NCBI RefSeq assembly: GCF_000315625.1
Contig: NW_005434654.1
Span: 66,273-130,272, forward strand
Source: Guillardia theta CCMP2712
Lineage: Eukaryota > Cryptophyceae > Pyrenomonadales > Geminigeraceae
Direction of reading: 5' to 3'
DNA: 64,000 bases
The notes under the pieces are model-generated. The model was not told the DNA's origin. It did not search any database and was given only the letters and a program-made list of their open reading frames with translations. The position numbers and the translations under genes are program-made. Shown here one piece after another: positions 1-9,860 of this stretch (position 1 is the first letter of the stretch; each line of letters opens with the position of its first letter).

Positions 1-60
1 AAACCCAGCTAAGCAATAGATACAACACAGCTGTAAGCTCAGTTCTCTCTACTGTAGTCG

Positions 61-1209
61 TCAACTCCCCGATGTCCGAATCGGCTTTGCACTGAGAATT
101 GAGGGATCCCTTACGCTATGAGTGTCTTGGCAGCATTCATACACCAGCGCTGAAAAAAGCATCCTTATCTTGTGTTTCTGATCCTTCCTTCCATGGATCT
201 CATGGATGGCCGATTCGAGACTCTCACAAACATCTTTCTCCAGCTGCTGACTGGGCACGTCGTTGTCACCCATCATCACACCATACTGGTATACAAGAGC
301 CCCGTTCTCTTTCTTCTTCTGCTCTGCTGCCGCAGCATACAACAGAAGTTCTTCCCCCTCGTTGATACTCCTCTTGGACACGACGACAAGAGCGTCTCCA
401 TCATCCACCAGCTTCAGCTCTACATTCGCTGCTTCTTTTGATCCACAGAAATTGATCATGTCGATGATCGGCACCAGCGCAATCGTTTCTTCGCTGGTGC
501 CACCTTTCTCAGCAGGCAGAACAATCCTCATTCTCCTAGAAAGCTGAAGGATGAAAGCATGCAAGAATTCGGGCCAATCAAAATCTCCCTCCCAGTCGAA
601 CGAAGATGATGCAGAATCTCCATTCTTGTGCTTGAGCCATGCGTCTCGCAGAACCGTCCTCTTCTTCCTTATGGCACTCACGTACGGTATGTCACTGAAC
701 AACACCAAGTCCTCGTTCGAGGCATAGAAAGGATGCAGACCATCAAGTTCTTCTCTTCCGGGAAGTGCCTGCAAGTATCTCTCATACTGACCGTCACTGC
801 CTAGTTGGAACTGCTTCGCAATCTCTGCAGCAAGGGTTACCTCCTGCTGTTCAAGACCTGCCTTCTTGCCCGGCGCTAGGAACAAGCTTCTTGGAACCCG
901 CAGAAGCTCTTGTCCCCTGCGGATCGAGCTAGACGCCCCGACCCCTCTCACTTTCTCTCCTCCGTGATCGAACTGCCGGATTGCGATGGACTCGGCTTGT
1001 CCTCCGTTCCTCTGCAGCCATTCCAAGAGTTGATCGGATTCCAGTCGAATCTCTTCCTTCTTATCCATCCTTCTTCTGATGATCCTTTGCCGCACTTTGC
1101 CAGAAAACAGTACAAGAAGAGTAAGGAGGATGAGGAGGAGAAGAACGGCCGTTCTCCTCCTCCTGTGCCCCCTCAACGCGTCCTCTACCACCTCCTTTAC
1201 ACAGTTCAT
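61..1209 (-). CDS. Membrane-anchored SET-domain protein (LSMT/SETD3-like)
   Basis: An intronless frame of about 382 residues, started at the first ATG (1209); the frame is open slightly further upstream but has no earlier ATG. Residues about 17-38 hold an Arg cluster, a run of Leu/Ile/Val and a second basic cluster, typical of a type II membrane anchor. The rest resembles SET-domain lysine or histidine methyltransferases of the Rubisco-LSMT/SETD3 group: a GVGASSSIRRGQELLRVP start, the core motif VPIIDMINF, then INEGEELLLYA and a closing VYQYG. The usual Asn-His pair of the SET pseudoknot reads Asn-Phe here. These enzymes use S-adenosylmethionine; the substrate cannot be told. The anchor implies a membrane location, which is unusual for the family. 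An alternative 3' end with an undetected intron is possible. Confidence 0.72.
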   Translation of the reverse strand: MNCVKEVVEDALRGHRRRRTAVLLLLILLTLLVLFSGKVRQRIIRRRMDKKEEIRLESDQLLEWLQRNGGQAESIAIRQFDHGGEKVRGVGASSSIRRGQELLRVPRSLFLAPGKKAGLEQQEVTLAAEIAKQFQLGSDGQYERYLQALPGREELDGLHPFYASNEDLVLFSDIPYVSAIRKKRTVLRDAWLKHKNGDSASSSFDWEGDFDWPEFLHAFILQLSRRMRIVLPAEKGGTSEETIALVPIIDMINFCGSKEAANVELKLVDDGDALVVVSKRSINEGEELLLYAAAAEQKKKENGALVYQYGVMMGDNDVPSQQLEKDVCESLESAIHEIHGRKDQKHKIRMLFSALVYECCQDTHSVRDPSILSAKPIRTSGS

Positions 1210-1230
1210 CGCTCCATTCCGCCGCTGCAA

Positions 1231-1262
1231 ATCTACCCCTACCCCTACCCCTACCCCTACCC
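1231..1262. repeat. Short CCCCTA / TAGGGG tandem repeat
   Basis: Four to five copies of CCCCTA lie about 22 bp upstream of the start codon of the SET-domain gene, so they read GGGGTA on that gene's sense strand. The same motif recurs in most intergenic spaces of this window. Confidence 0.85.
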
Positions 1263-1334
1263 TTTTCCTACCCCCTTCTTCTACTCGATGTTGTACCAGA
1301 AATACCCCACCTCTCTCCCCAACTGCACTGTCGG

Positions 1335-1860
1335 AAGTTTGTTAGGCCGGCCAAGTAAAACATGTCGGACGCGGCCCGGGCCGGCCGGGCCCGGCGGGCC
1401 GGCACACTGTCGCTATATCCGATGATCGCCGCCCGCGGCCGTACTACGGTACGGTCGGACTGAGGCCGCCGGGCCGGCCAGGCCGCCGCCCGGCCCGGCC
1501 CGACCCGGTGACCGGGCCTCTGGCCAGTCCCGGACGCCGGGTCCAGCCTCAGTGGCAGCCGCCGGTAGGCTACCGTAGTACTACGGTACCAGCTGAGCGT
1601 CACCGGAGTCCAGGCTCCTGATCAAGTTGTCCTGGAATTTTCAACTTGACTTAACTTTGAGAAGATCACTCCGTCACTGAGCTTAGTACGGTCGGACTCC
1701 GCCCCGCCGTTCCGACTCAGTCACGCCGCGGCGCCATCACTGTGCCACGCCGTGACGTTGGTGGCATAGCCCGGCCCGGCCGGGCCCGGAATGCCATTCG
1801 GCGATGATCAGCCTGCCACACTATAAGTAGGCTGGCCGGCCGGTACCGGCCTTATGTGTG
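1335..1860. repeat. GC-rich palindromic-word island 1
   Basis: A stretch dominated by CCGGGCC/GGCCGG blocks with interspersed ACGGTACGGTCGGAC, GTGACCGGG and TGACTCAGTCA. It contains a perfect 18-bp palindrome at 1571-1588. No convincing reading frame is seen in it. It belongs to the same compositional family as the islands at about 9.4, 15.2, 20.9, 36.7, 47.6 and 54.8 kb. From 1860 to 2737 the sequence is AT-richer with G-run tracts (GGGTGGGT, GGGTAGGGG) and no gene I can support. Confidence 0.75.
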
Positions 1861-2737
1861 TTAGAAGGATAAGCCTACCCCTGTTTTCTAGGTTCTTTTC
1901 AACGGCAGTTGGAAGGTAGGGTCATTACAAGTGATTTCGAAGCTTGAGATTCAAAATCTTGAATGTAAAACAAAGTTTTAAGATCATCCTGATAAAAAGG
2001 TTATACATTCTTTTAAACAGTACAAGAATTATATGCTCAACAAAAATAATCTTATATAAGTTTTAAGATTTTCTAACAATTATTTAAAAGGGGGCAGGCT
2101 CTGAGGGATGTGACCTCTGTGAAGAGTAGATGCAGGGGTGGTTGAGCCTGGGGGAACTAATTTTACCCGGTTGGGTGGTTATAAAGGGGGTGTAGATGTG
2201 GGTAGGGTGGGTCCTGAATATATGAAGTGAAAGGGCTACAGTAGCAGTCGTTCGATGAATTCATAGGGTGGGTCTAGATTTTGGGGGTAGTCAAAATGCT
2301 GGTGGGTAGGGGTAGTAATACACATGGGAGGGTAGTAAACACACAAGCAAGGGCATGCACGCATCGTTGCGGGGTGGGAAGGAGGGAGGACTTGAATTGG
2401 GATAGAGGATGATGGGGAGAAGGAGAGAGGAAGGAGGAGATCGATAGTTTGTAGCAGTAGGTAGGTGCAAAAAGGATCGAAGACATCGTTGTCATGTAAT
2501 CGAAACTGTTTTGGTGAAAGCATGAAAGGCGATTCGTGCACAACAAGTCCATTATTATTCACGCTGTATCTTTCTCGGAGAAATGCAGAAGAGAAAGCCT
2601 TGAATGTATCATTGGGAGATCCCGTAAGAATCTAGCGGTTGTTGATCGTACGATACATGTTTACGTTCTTGTGCCTCCGTTCGGAAACAAGATCCAGATC
2701 CTTGCAAGGCACTCTACTGATCTAGGATCTGCAGGAA

Positions 2738-5496
2738 ATGCCCGCAGGTGTCTCGAAGCAGCACTCTCTTGAAGGAAAGAAGATCCTCGTCAAGCAGGAT
2801 GATCCTGAGTACATCAACCGTCCCAACATCGATGGTGCTAAGTACATGATCAATGGAGAAATCCGCAAATGGGACGGAGCCATCCAAACTGTTTATTCCC
2901 CCATCTTCCTGGAAGGGACGGAGGAGAAGGTAGGAGGGTCGAACTCATGTGGTGTGGTTTGACCAGGATGTGCAGGTTCAGATTGGTTGCCAGGCGCGAC
3001 TGACGCCAAAGGAGTCGTTGGAGGCACTCGATGCTGCCGTTGCCGCATGGGGGAACGGAGCGGGAGAGTGGCCGCAGATGTCTTTGAGCAGCAGGATCGC
3101 GTGCATGGAGAAGTTCGTGGAGCTGTTGAAGCCGCAGCGCGAGATCATCGTGAAGGTTCTCATGTGGGAGATCTGCAAGGTCAGTAGAAGGCGGTTGTGT
3201 TTGTTTCAAGGATGAGATTGTTGCGACAGGTTCGGCCGGATGCCGAGAAGGAGTTTGATAGGACAATGGACTACATCAACGCCACCATCAAGGCTGCCAA
3301 GGAGCTTCACAATGCAGAAAATAACCTGACAGAAGAGTCGGGAATTCTTGCAATGGTTAGGATGAATACATCCCGCGAAGATGATGTTGATGGTTGTTAC
3401 GATGATGATGATGAAACACGCGATTGATGATTAGGACGTTGAGGTTGTTGAATGATGATGATGATGATGATGATAACATTGACGGGGGTAATGATCGATG
3501 GATGAACAGATCCGTCGCAAGCCTATCGGAGTGATGTTGAACTTGGGGCCATTCAACTATCCCTTCAACGAAACTTACACCACTCTGATCCCCGCTATCT
3601 TGATGGGAAACACTTGCGTCATGAAGGTAACAATCACAACCACGATCATTCTCTCTGATAAGATTCTCAGCTCCCGAATGTTGGCTGCCTAGCTCACATC
3701 CCGACCATGGAGGCGTTTGCCCAGTGCTTCCCTAAGGGAGTTGTCAACTTTATCTCAGGTATCTTGTTCTTGTCCCTTCTCTCTTCTTCTTTCCCTCGTC
3801 CTCCGATGTCTTCCCTGCCCCGGACCATGTCCATGAGTGTGACTCTCAATTTGAAGGAGCCGGACGCGAGACAATGCCGCCCATCATGGAGACTGGCAAG
3901 GTAGGAGGAGGAGGAGGAGGAAGAGGAAGAGGGAAACAGAAGTGAGGATCATGGTGGTTATATCATCTTAGGTTGACATCTTCGCCTTCATTGGAGGCTC
4001 CAAGGCAGCAGATGCTCTCATCAAGAACGTGCCCAACCCGCACAAGGTGAGGAGAAAATTTGAAGCCATGAGGATAGAGAAAGGAGGAGGAGGATGCTGT
4101 TGAGAAGGGGGAGGAGGGGGAGGGGGGAGGGGGAGGAGGAGGAGGAGAAGGGATATCAGAGACTGATACTTTGCAAAGCTCAAACTTTGCCTTTCGCTCG
4201 AAGCCAAGAACGTAGCAATCGTGATGGAGGATGCGGATCTTGACAATGCGGTTTCCGGTGATACTGACAACCCTTTCTGTTTCCTGCTGGATTCATCTCC
4301 TCTTTCCGCCTCATTCCTTGCTTCCTCCTACTACTCCTGCTCCCCCTTTTGCTCTGTCCTCACCTTTCCTCCTCCTCCTCTCTGTTCCTTCCCTCCCTCG
4401 CTGTCTACCTTCAGCGCCTCACTGCTTGATCAGAGTGTGTTCTTGGCTCTCTCTCCTACAACGGGCAACGATGCACTGCCCTGAAGCAGCTTATGATCCA
4501 CACAAGCGTCATGGACAAGTTCATGGAGAAATTCGTCGCTGCTGTAAGAGACTCCTCCTCCTCCTCCTCCTCCTCCTCCTCCTCCTCTTGCTCCTCCTCC
4601 TCCTCCTCCTCCTCCTCCTCCTCCTCCTCCTCCTCCTCTTCCTCCTCTTGCCTCTTTCTTTGACTTTATCGCAACAGGTTGGAAGCCTAAAGGCGGGTCT
4701 TCCCTGGGAGGAGGGAGGTAAAGGATACTGCTGTCACTTGTGCGTCATCGCTGATCAATCTCGCTAGTTCAAATCACTCCTCTTCCTGAGCCCTCCAAGC
4801 CTGAGTGAGTCAACAGCCCCAACTCCTCCTCCTCCTCCTCCTCCTCCTCCCCTCACTCCTCGTCTTCCTCCTCCTTGCGTACTACTCATCTTTCTTGCCT
4901 TGCATGCCTATAGTTCACTTCTCTTCCTCTTTTCTTCGTCCTGCTCGCTTCTACATCTCCTGCCTCCATCCCCTCATTCTCCTCCGTCAGGTACCTCGCC
5001 GAGCTTCGCGCTGACGCCATGGAGAAGGGAGCAAACGTTGTCTCTCCCGGCGCAGCTCAGGGCTGGGGACACACCATGGTCTTCCCGTCCATCGTCTACC
5101 CTACCAACATGGACATGCGAGTCATGCAAGAGGAGCAGTTCGGCCCTCTGGTCTCTGTCGGCACCTTCAGCTCCATGGAAGAGATCGCCGACTATGTCAA
5201 GCAGTCCAAGTATGGACAGCAGGCAGCCGTCTTCACCTCCTCCGATGTCTCCAACCTCGGTCCCCTTCTTGACGTGCTGGTAGGATGAGACGATGCTACC
5301 TTGCAGATCTGACGCTCTCCTCCTCCTTCTCCTCGTCCTCGTCCTCTCCTCCTCGTCCTCCTCGTCCTCCTCCTGCCTTCTTCTTTGTTTCCTTTTTGCC
5401 TACAGGTGAACTGCGTGTCGAGGGTTAATGTCAACTCGCAGTGTCAGCGAAGCCCCGACAGCTTTCCCTTCACAGGTAAGACGATCGATCATCGAT

Positions 5497-5528
<32 letters not shown>

Positions 5529-5945
5529 TTTTGTTGTTCCTCAACTCGTTTTGTTTCCTCCTCGATTCCTTTGTCTCCCATTCCCCTGCTTACAACAACA
5601 AATAATTCGTTGATTGTTGCAACTGATTATTGCTCTTCGTCCTGTTCTTTCTCCTCCTCCTCCTCCTCCTCCTCCTCCTCCTCCTCCTCCTCCTCCTCCT
5701 TTGCTCCTCGCTCACGTGGCTGAAGGTCGCAAGTCGTCAGCCCTCGGAACTCTTTCGGTCGTCGAGGCTCTCAAGGTCAGAGACATCAAATGAATCTCAT
5801 GATGGAGATAATGACGACGACAATGATGATGATGACAATGATAATAATGACGATGATGATGACGACGACGACGATGATGATGATAATGACAATGATAAAA
5901 ATGACGATGATGATGACGACGACGACGACGATGATGATGATGATA

Positions 5946-6019
<74 letters not shown>

Positions 6020-6554
6020 ATTGGAGACANNNNNNNNNNNNNNNNNNNNNNNNNNNNNNNNNNNNNNNNNNNNNNNNNNNNNNNNNNNNNNNNNNNNNNN
6101 NNNNNNNNNNNNNNNNNNNNNNNNNNNNNGACCAGCCCATGATTGTGGAGAGCCTGGTAGCGACAAAGGGGGAAGAAAGGATTTCCCTCTTTAACAAGGT
6201 AGGTCCACCCCCTGCCCCCACCCCCCGGCCTCCGGGCCTTTTTCCTCCATTGGCCCGGCCTTCCCTTTTCCTTCTTCCTTTTTCTCTCCCTCCTCTCCTC
6301 CTCGCCCCCCCCCCCTTCCTCTCCTCTCAATTGCCCCCTCCTCACCCTCTCATTCTTCCCTCCTTCTCTTCCTTCCCTCCCTCCCTGCTCTCCTCTCTCT
6401 TCCTCCCTCTCTCTCTTCCCCTCTCCTAACTTCTCTCCCTCTCCCTCTCTTCCCGTCTCTCCCTCTCTCCTCTCGCTCTCCTCTTCTCCTAACTGTCAAC
6501 CCGAAGGTCATCGACTCCAAGAGGTGCACCTTCCTTGACCTACAGAAGATCTAA
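2738..6554 (+). CDS. gapN: NADP-dependent non-phosphorylating glyceraldehyde-3-phosphate dehydrogenase (ALDH superfamily)
   Basis: Oxidises glyceraldehyde-3-phosphate to 3-phosphoglycerate with NADP, giving NADPH without ATP. I resolve 16 exons: 2738-2929, 2976-3179, 3230-3355, 3510-3626, 3671-3758, 3857-3900, 3972-4046, 4179-4257, 4434-4543, 4678-4717, 4768-4804, 4991-5279, 5406-5475, 5726-5775, 6136-6198 and 6507-6554. Phases match at every joint, giving about 543 residues. Seen: the aldehyde dehydrogenase oxyanion Asn context PFNYPFNET, the glutamate region CLSLEAKN, the catalytic cysteine in [18 protein letters not shown], and [22 protein letters not shown] near the C-terminus, which fit the GAPN branch of the superfamily. 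No clear transit peptide is seen, so a cytosolic enzyme is likely. Intron 14 holds a GAC/GAT microsatellite and a 100-N gap. The acceptor of exon 15 is inferred at the gap edge. Confidence 0.93.
4550..4655. repeat. (CTC)n microsatellite in gapN intron 9
   Basis: About 100 bp of nearly pure CTC triplets fill the intron directly after its GTAAGAG donor. It extends the polypyrimidine side of the intron on the sense strand. Confidence 0.95.
5650..5702. repeat. (TCC)n microsatellite in gapN intron 13
   Basis: About 17 uninterrupted CCT/TCC triplets lie just before the acceptor of exon 14. Confidence 0.95.
5795..6028. repeat. (GAC/GAT)n microsatellite in gapN intron 14
   Basis: A 230-bp run of GAT and GAC triplets ending in about 20 pure GAT units directly before the assembly gap. 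It translates as poly-Asp, poly-Met or poly-Ile in different frames, none of which is a real product because both flanking exons splice around it. Confidence 0.95.
6030..6129. other. Assembly gap, 100 N
   Basis: Exactly 100 N, so probably a placeholder of unknown true size. It lies inside a gapN intron next to a triplet microsatellite. Confidence 0.99.
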
Positions 6555-6744
6555 AAGTTCGCCGACCTGTCGGGACTTGTGTGCGAGTAGATGATAGTGT
6601 AAACATGAGACATCCAACCCCAACACTTGTAGAGTTTGTCCAACACAACAACACCAAGACGTGCATCCGTTGCTGACTGTTGTTGATGATATGGTTGTTT
6701 CTTGCTGATTGTTCTCAAACGATACTTTGCATCTCCCATCTACT

Positions 6745-8439
6745 CTACACTCCTGGTGGTTGGGTCTTGCGAAAAGGAATTTTAGACTTCCCGATGATTG
6801 CTGTGAGAAAAGAACTACATGTCAAAGAGTGAAGTGGGTGAAGAAGAGAAGGAGGGAGAGGAGGAGGAGGAAGAGAAGGGGGAGAACGATGAGGAGGAGG
6901 AGGAGGAGGAAGAGAAGGGGGGGAACGAGGAGGAGGAGGAGGAGGAGGAGCAAGAGAAGGGGAAAACGAGGAGGAGGAGGAGGAGGAGAGCGGCAGCACC
7001 TGCTTCCATCCATGAGACCATCGATCCCTGCTCACGATAAAAAATCTACGAAATGGCAGTTATATGCGGCACAAGGAGGAGGGAGAGGGAGAAAGAAAAG
7101 GTGGGACGGTCGAAGGCGAGAGTGTGGAGAGGGGCAAGCGAGGACGACAAGGAGCAGGGAGAGGAGATAGCTAGACAGGAAGGAAACAAGATGGAGAGGG
7201 AAAAGGAGGGGAGATGGGGCGACATCACTTTAGGGTCCTTATTAATACGATCTTTCCAGTTGTCAGAGAAATTGGGCCTGTTTGTTCAACGTGAGGATAC
7301 AGATGAGGAGGAGGATGTAGTGGAGGAGGACGAGGACGAGGAAGTGGAGGAGGCAGAGGAAAAGGAGTAGGAGTGAAAGGAGGAGCAGGAGGACAAGGAG
7401 GAGGGGATAAGAGATGTTGCAATCACTAACCGAAAGGGATGTGTGATGTCGAGAAACTCCGTCACTCCCTTCCTCCTGTTAAAAGCCTTCTTGTCGTACA
7501 TGTTGGTCTCTGCAGAAGACATGTAGTTTCCTGCAGGCTTCGACGGATCGCCTGGCATCCCAAGTGTCATTCCCTGCCATCCTCTCCTCTTCTCCTCGTC
7601 ATTCCTGTTCCCCCTCCTTCAGTCCCTTACAATACCCAATGCCTCTCTCCCCCATTCTTTCAGTCTCTCTCTTCCTACCTCTCTCACTCTCTCACTCTCC
7701 CGTCCTACCTCTCGCTCTTCCTATCTCCCCCTCTTGCCATCTCCCCCCGTCTCTCCACCTCCTTCCCCACCTTTCTTTATGATCAGGTCGACATCCTGGT
7801 GGGCTCTAACAAGCGTGTCCTTCTTCACTTGCAGTATCTCCATGCGATCATGGGTGAGAGGGTTGTACAACGACGACAGTCTGTTGTGATTCATCGGCAC
7901 CCAGCGATCGGGCTCTTGCTCCGGCCGTGTCGTGGGGACTTTTGTTTCAGGAGGAGGGTGATATGCAGCAAGGGGGTCGTTCCGGACTCCGCTCATTGCT
8001 GTCTCGAAGATCTGCAGGCCTGTCAGACAAGACGGGAGCGCAGCAAGCTCGTCGTGCCTTGGCGTGCGTCTTGGTCCGGTCCGAGGGAGCTTCCTTAGGA
8101 TCGTATCGCTGTTGCACACTGTGAGGAGGAGGAGGATGATGAGGGGAAGGACGAGCAGGAGCAGAAGGAGGAGGAGGAGGGAGCAGAAGCAGGACGAGAA
8201 GGAGAGCAGGAGCAGGAGCAGGAGCAGAAGGAGGAGGAGGGGAAGGAGCAGGAGGAGCGATCTCCATCCTCTCGTCTCACCTCATAGGTCATGGTTCGTC
8301 GGAAAGGAGCGTTGGGCCCCCCTAGAGTCGTTGTTTGCAGAGGCTGCATTTCTATATCAGCTCCTCCTCCTATTCTCCTCTTCTCTCCCCTTTTACCTTG
8401 TCCGACGAGACATGGTAGGAATGATTCGGAGGTCTGCAT
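6745..8439 (-). CDS. Unrecognised multi-exon protein
   Basis: At least six exons on the minus strand. The start is the first ATG after an in-frame stop (8439). Exon 1 (8439-8397) and exon 2 (8369-8281) give MQTSESFLPCLVGQ, then GGGADIEMQPLQTT and PNAPFRRTMTYE. A long exon (about 8100-7790) encodes AALPSCLTGLQIFETAMSG, NDPLAAYHPPPETKVPTT and SLYNPLTHDRMEILQVKKD. A further exon (about 7560-7440) has GMTLGMPGDPSKPAGNY and KGVTEFLDITHPF. Next comes RPNFSDNWKDRINKDPK (about 7290-7240), and the last exon ends in GKSKIPFRKTQPPGV and a stop at 6745. Joints after exon 2 are approximate. Large introns are GAG/CTC-rich. I do not recognise the family; the short Pro- and aromatic-rich blocks recall small axonemal proteins, but that is only an impression. 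It converges on gapN with 190 bp between the stops. Confidence 0.6.
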
Positions 8440-9164
8440 CCTATATGTCCAACTTCAGCTCGCTGAGGACCGCACCAACGTCCCACCTGTCATGTTGACA
8501 GGCTTGATCGCATCCTTTCCTATCCACGACTTCCACGATCCTTGTGAACACAAATCATCGACTGGCATGCAGAAACTACCGCACAAGCCATACCAGCCCA
8601 GTCAACTCCAGGTCCTGTCATGCCGAATCCCGGTCGCCCTCCTGCTCGAAAGGTTCAGATCGCGCTAGGACGCGCTGCGAGGAGCAGACCGTAAGTCTGT
8701 CGAGCGGTCCTCTTTGCTCCCATCGCTGACTAGGTTGAATACAGCAGCTTAGAAGTTCTGTGCGAACCAAGGTAAGCTACAGCAGCGAGTTGCTTTACAT
8801 GTGCTGATGCAGAACAACAAAAAAAAGGAGATACAGAAGAAGGGAAAGTACAGAAGCAGGGAGGAAGAGAGCAGGTGCTTGCTGCTTGTTGGAACTTTTC
8901 AAGTTTTAGCTCGGTTAAGATTTTGCATTTCACCATGAAAAACAAAGGCGATCTCCCCTGTGCGTCTATCATCTAGCGGTGTAATGCTCTGACGAGACAA
9001 CCTTGAGGCGAATGCTTGCATCGAGGCATCACAGGAATACGAGGGTTCGACTCACTGTTCTCTCGCATATGAGTGCGAACCTCGGAATCTTCCTGGTTCT
9101 TTTGCGTGCCTCTCATCTACCCTCTCTCTTGATACCAATCTGATTCCACTCACTCTCTACACTA
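8440..9164. other. Spacer without a supportable gene
   Basis: No reading frame here looks coding on either strand. It holds an imperfect inverted repeat at about 9040-9088 (CGAGGGTTCG against CGAACCTCG), with a tRNA-B-box-like GGTTCGACTC inside, but no cloverleaf could be folded by eye. Confidence 0.5.
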
Positions 9165-9167
9165 TCC

Positions 9168-9311
9168 TTCCTCTCCTCCTCTCCTCCTCTCCTCCTCTCC
9201 TCCTCTCCTCCTCTCCTCCTCTCCTCCTCTCCTCCTCTCCTCCTCTCCTCCTCTCCTCCTCTCCTCCTCTCCTCCTCTCCTCCTCTCCTCCTCTCCTCCT
9301 CTCCTCCTCTT
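9168..9311. repeat. 8-bp minisatellite (TCCTCCTC)n
   Basis: About 18 near-perfect copies of an 8-bp pyrimidine unit. Because 8 is not a multiple of 3, the array stays open in several frames and mimics a coding region rich in Glu and Arg on the other strand. Confidence 0.96.
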
Positions 9312-9354
9312 CGCTGCTCTCCTTCACTATCGCATGCTGCTCAACCGCCACAGG

Positions 9355-9860
9355 TTTTACTCAACTTTGGGCCAGGCAGAGACCGTAGCGAGGGCCGGGC
9401 CCTGTCAGAACGGCGGCGGCGCCCGGCCCGGTGCCGGGATCCGAGCCGGCACCGTCACGGTCGGACGGCCGGCGTCTGGCGAGCGCGCTGGGGCGGCGGC
9501 GCCGGGGCCCGGCGGCTCAGACGTTCGTTACGGTCCCGCATCCGGACTGCCCGTCACAGAGTCACAGGCGGCTACTATCATGCTTTCCCAGCACTGGAAG
9601 CCTGACTCAGTCAGTCTGACCGGGTGCCCGGGCCCGGACCAGTGTCACAGAGTCGGCACGGATCGGACGGTGGCACCGCCGTGCCCGCCCCGCGGGGCAC
9701 TGTGACCGCGGGGGCCGTCGGACGGTCCGATCATCAGTCACTGTGCAAATAAGTCACTTCACAGCCTGTCTGGCAAGTTACTTCACTCCGTGACTGAGCC
9801 GGCACCGTGACGGTACGGTAATATTACTAAGTTGCCGCCGCGGCAACTTAGTAATAGAGC
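9355..9860. repeat. GC-rich palindromic-word island 2
   Basis: A stretch of CCCGGCCCGG, GTCACGGTCGGACGG and TGACTCAGTCAG words with no convincing protein. Its right edge is a perfect 35-nt palindrome at 9822-9856. A weaker stretch of the same vocabulary (CAGTCGGAC, GTGACACTCAG) continues at about 10260-10510 and may be a decayed part of it. Confidence 0.72.
9822..9856. repeat. Perfect 35-nt palindrome
   Basis: Two arms of 17 nt (TATTACTAAGTTGCCGC and its exact reverse complement) around a single C. As RNA or extruded DNA it would form a long uninterrupted hairpin. The nonamer TAATATTAC overlaps the left arm (9819-9827). Confidence 0.97.

Noticed and set aside
1268-1603. Arg/Pro/Ala-rich open frames in the GC-rich islands
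   Set aside because: High GC removes stop codons; the frames follow the repeated GC words and occur on both strands.
5630-6345. Long open frames of poly-Asp, poly-His, poly-Ser and poly-Ile
   Set aside because: They come from a triplet microsatellite inside a gapN intron and read through an N gap.
8968-9060. tRNA-like segment with box-B-like GGTTCGACTC
   Set aside because: A possible D-stem (AGC/GCT) exists, but no anticodon or acceptor stem pairs, and the T-stem is mismatched.
9819-9827. TAATATTAC as a geminivirus/CRESS replication nick site
   Set aside because: The nonamer is not in a hairpin loop, no Rep-like gene is near, and one chance match in 64 kb is not surprising.
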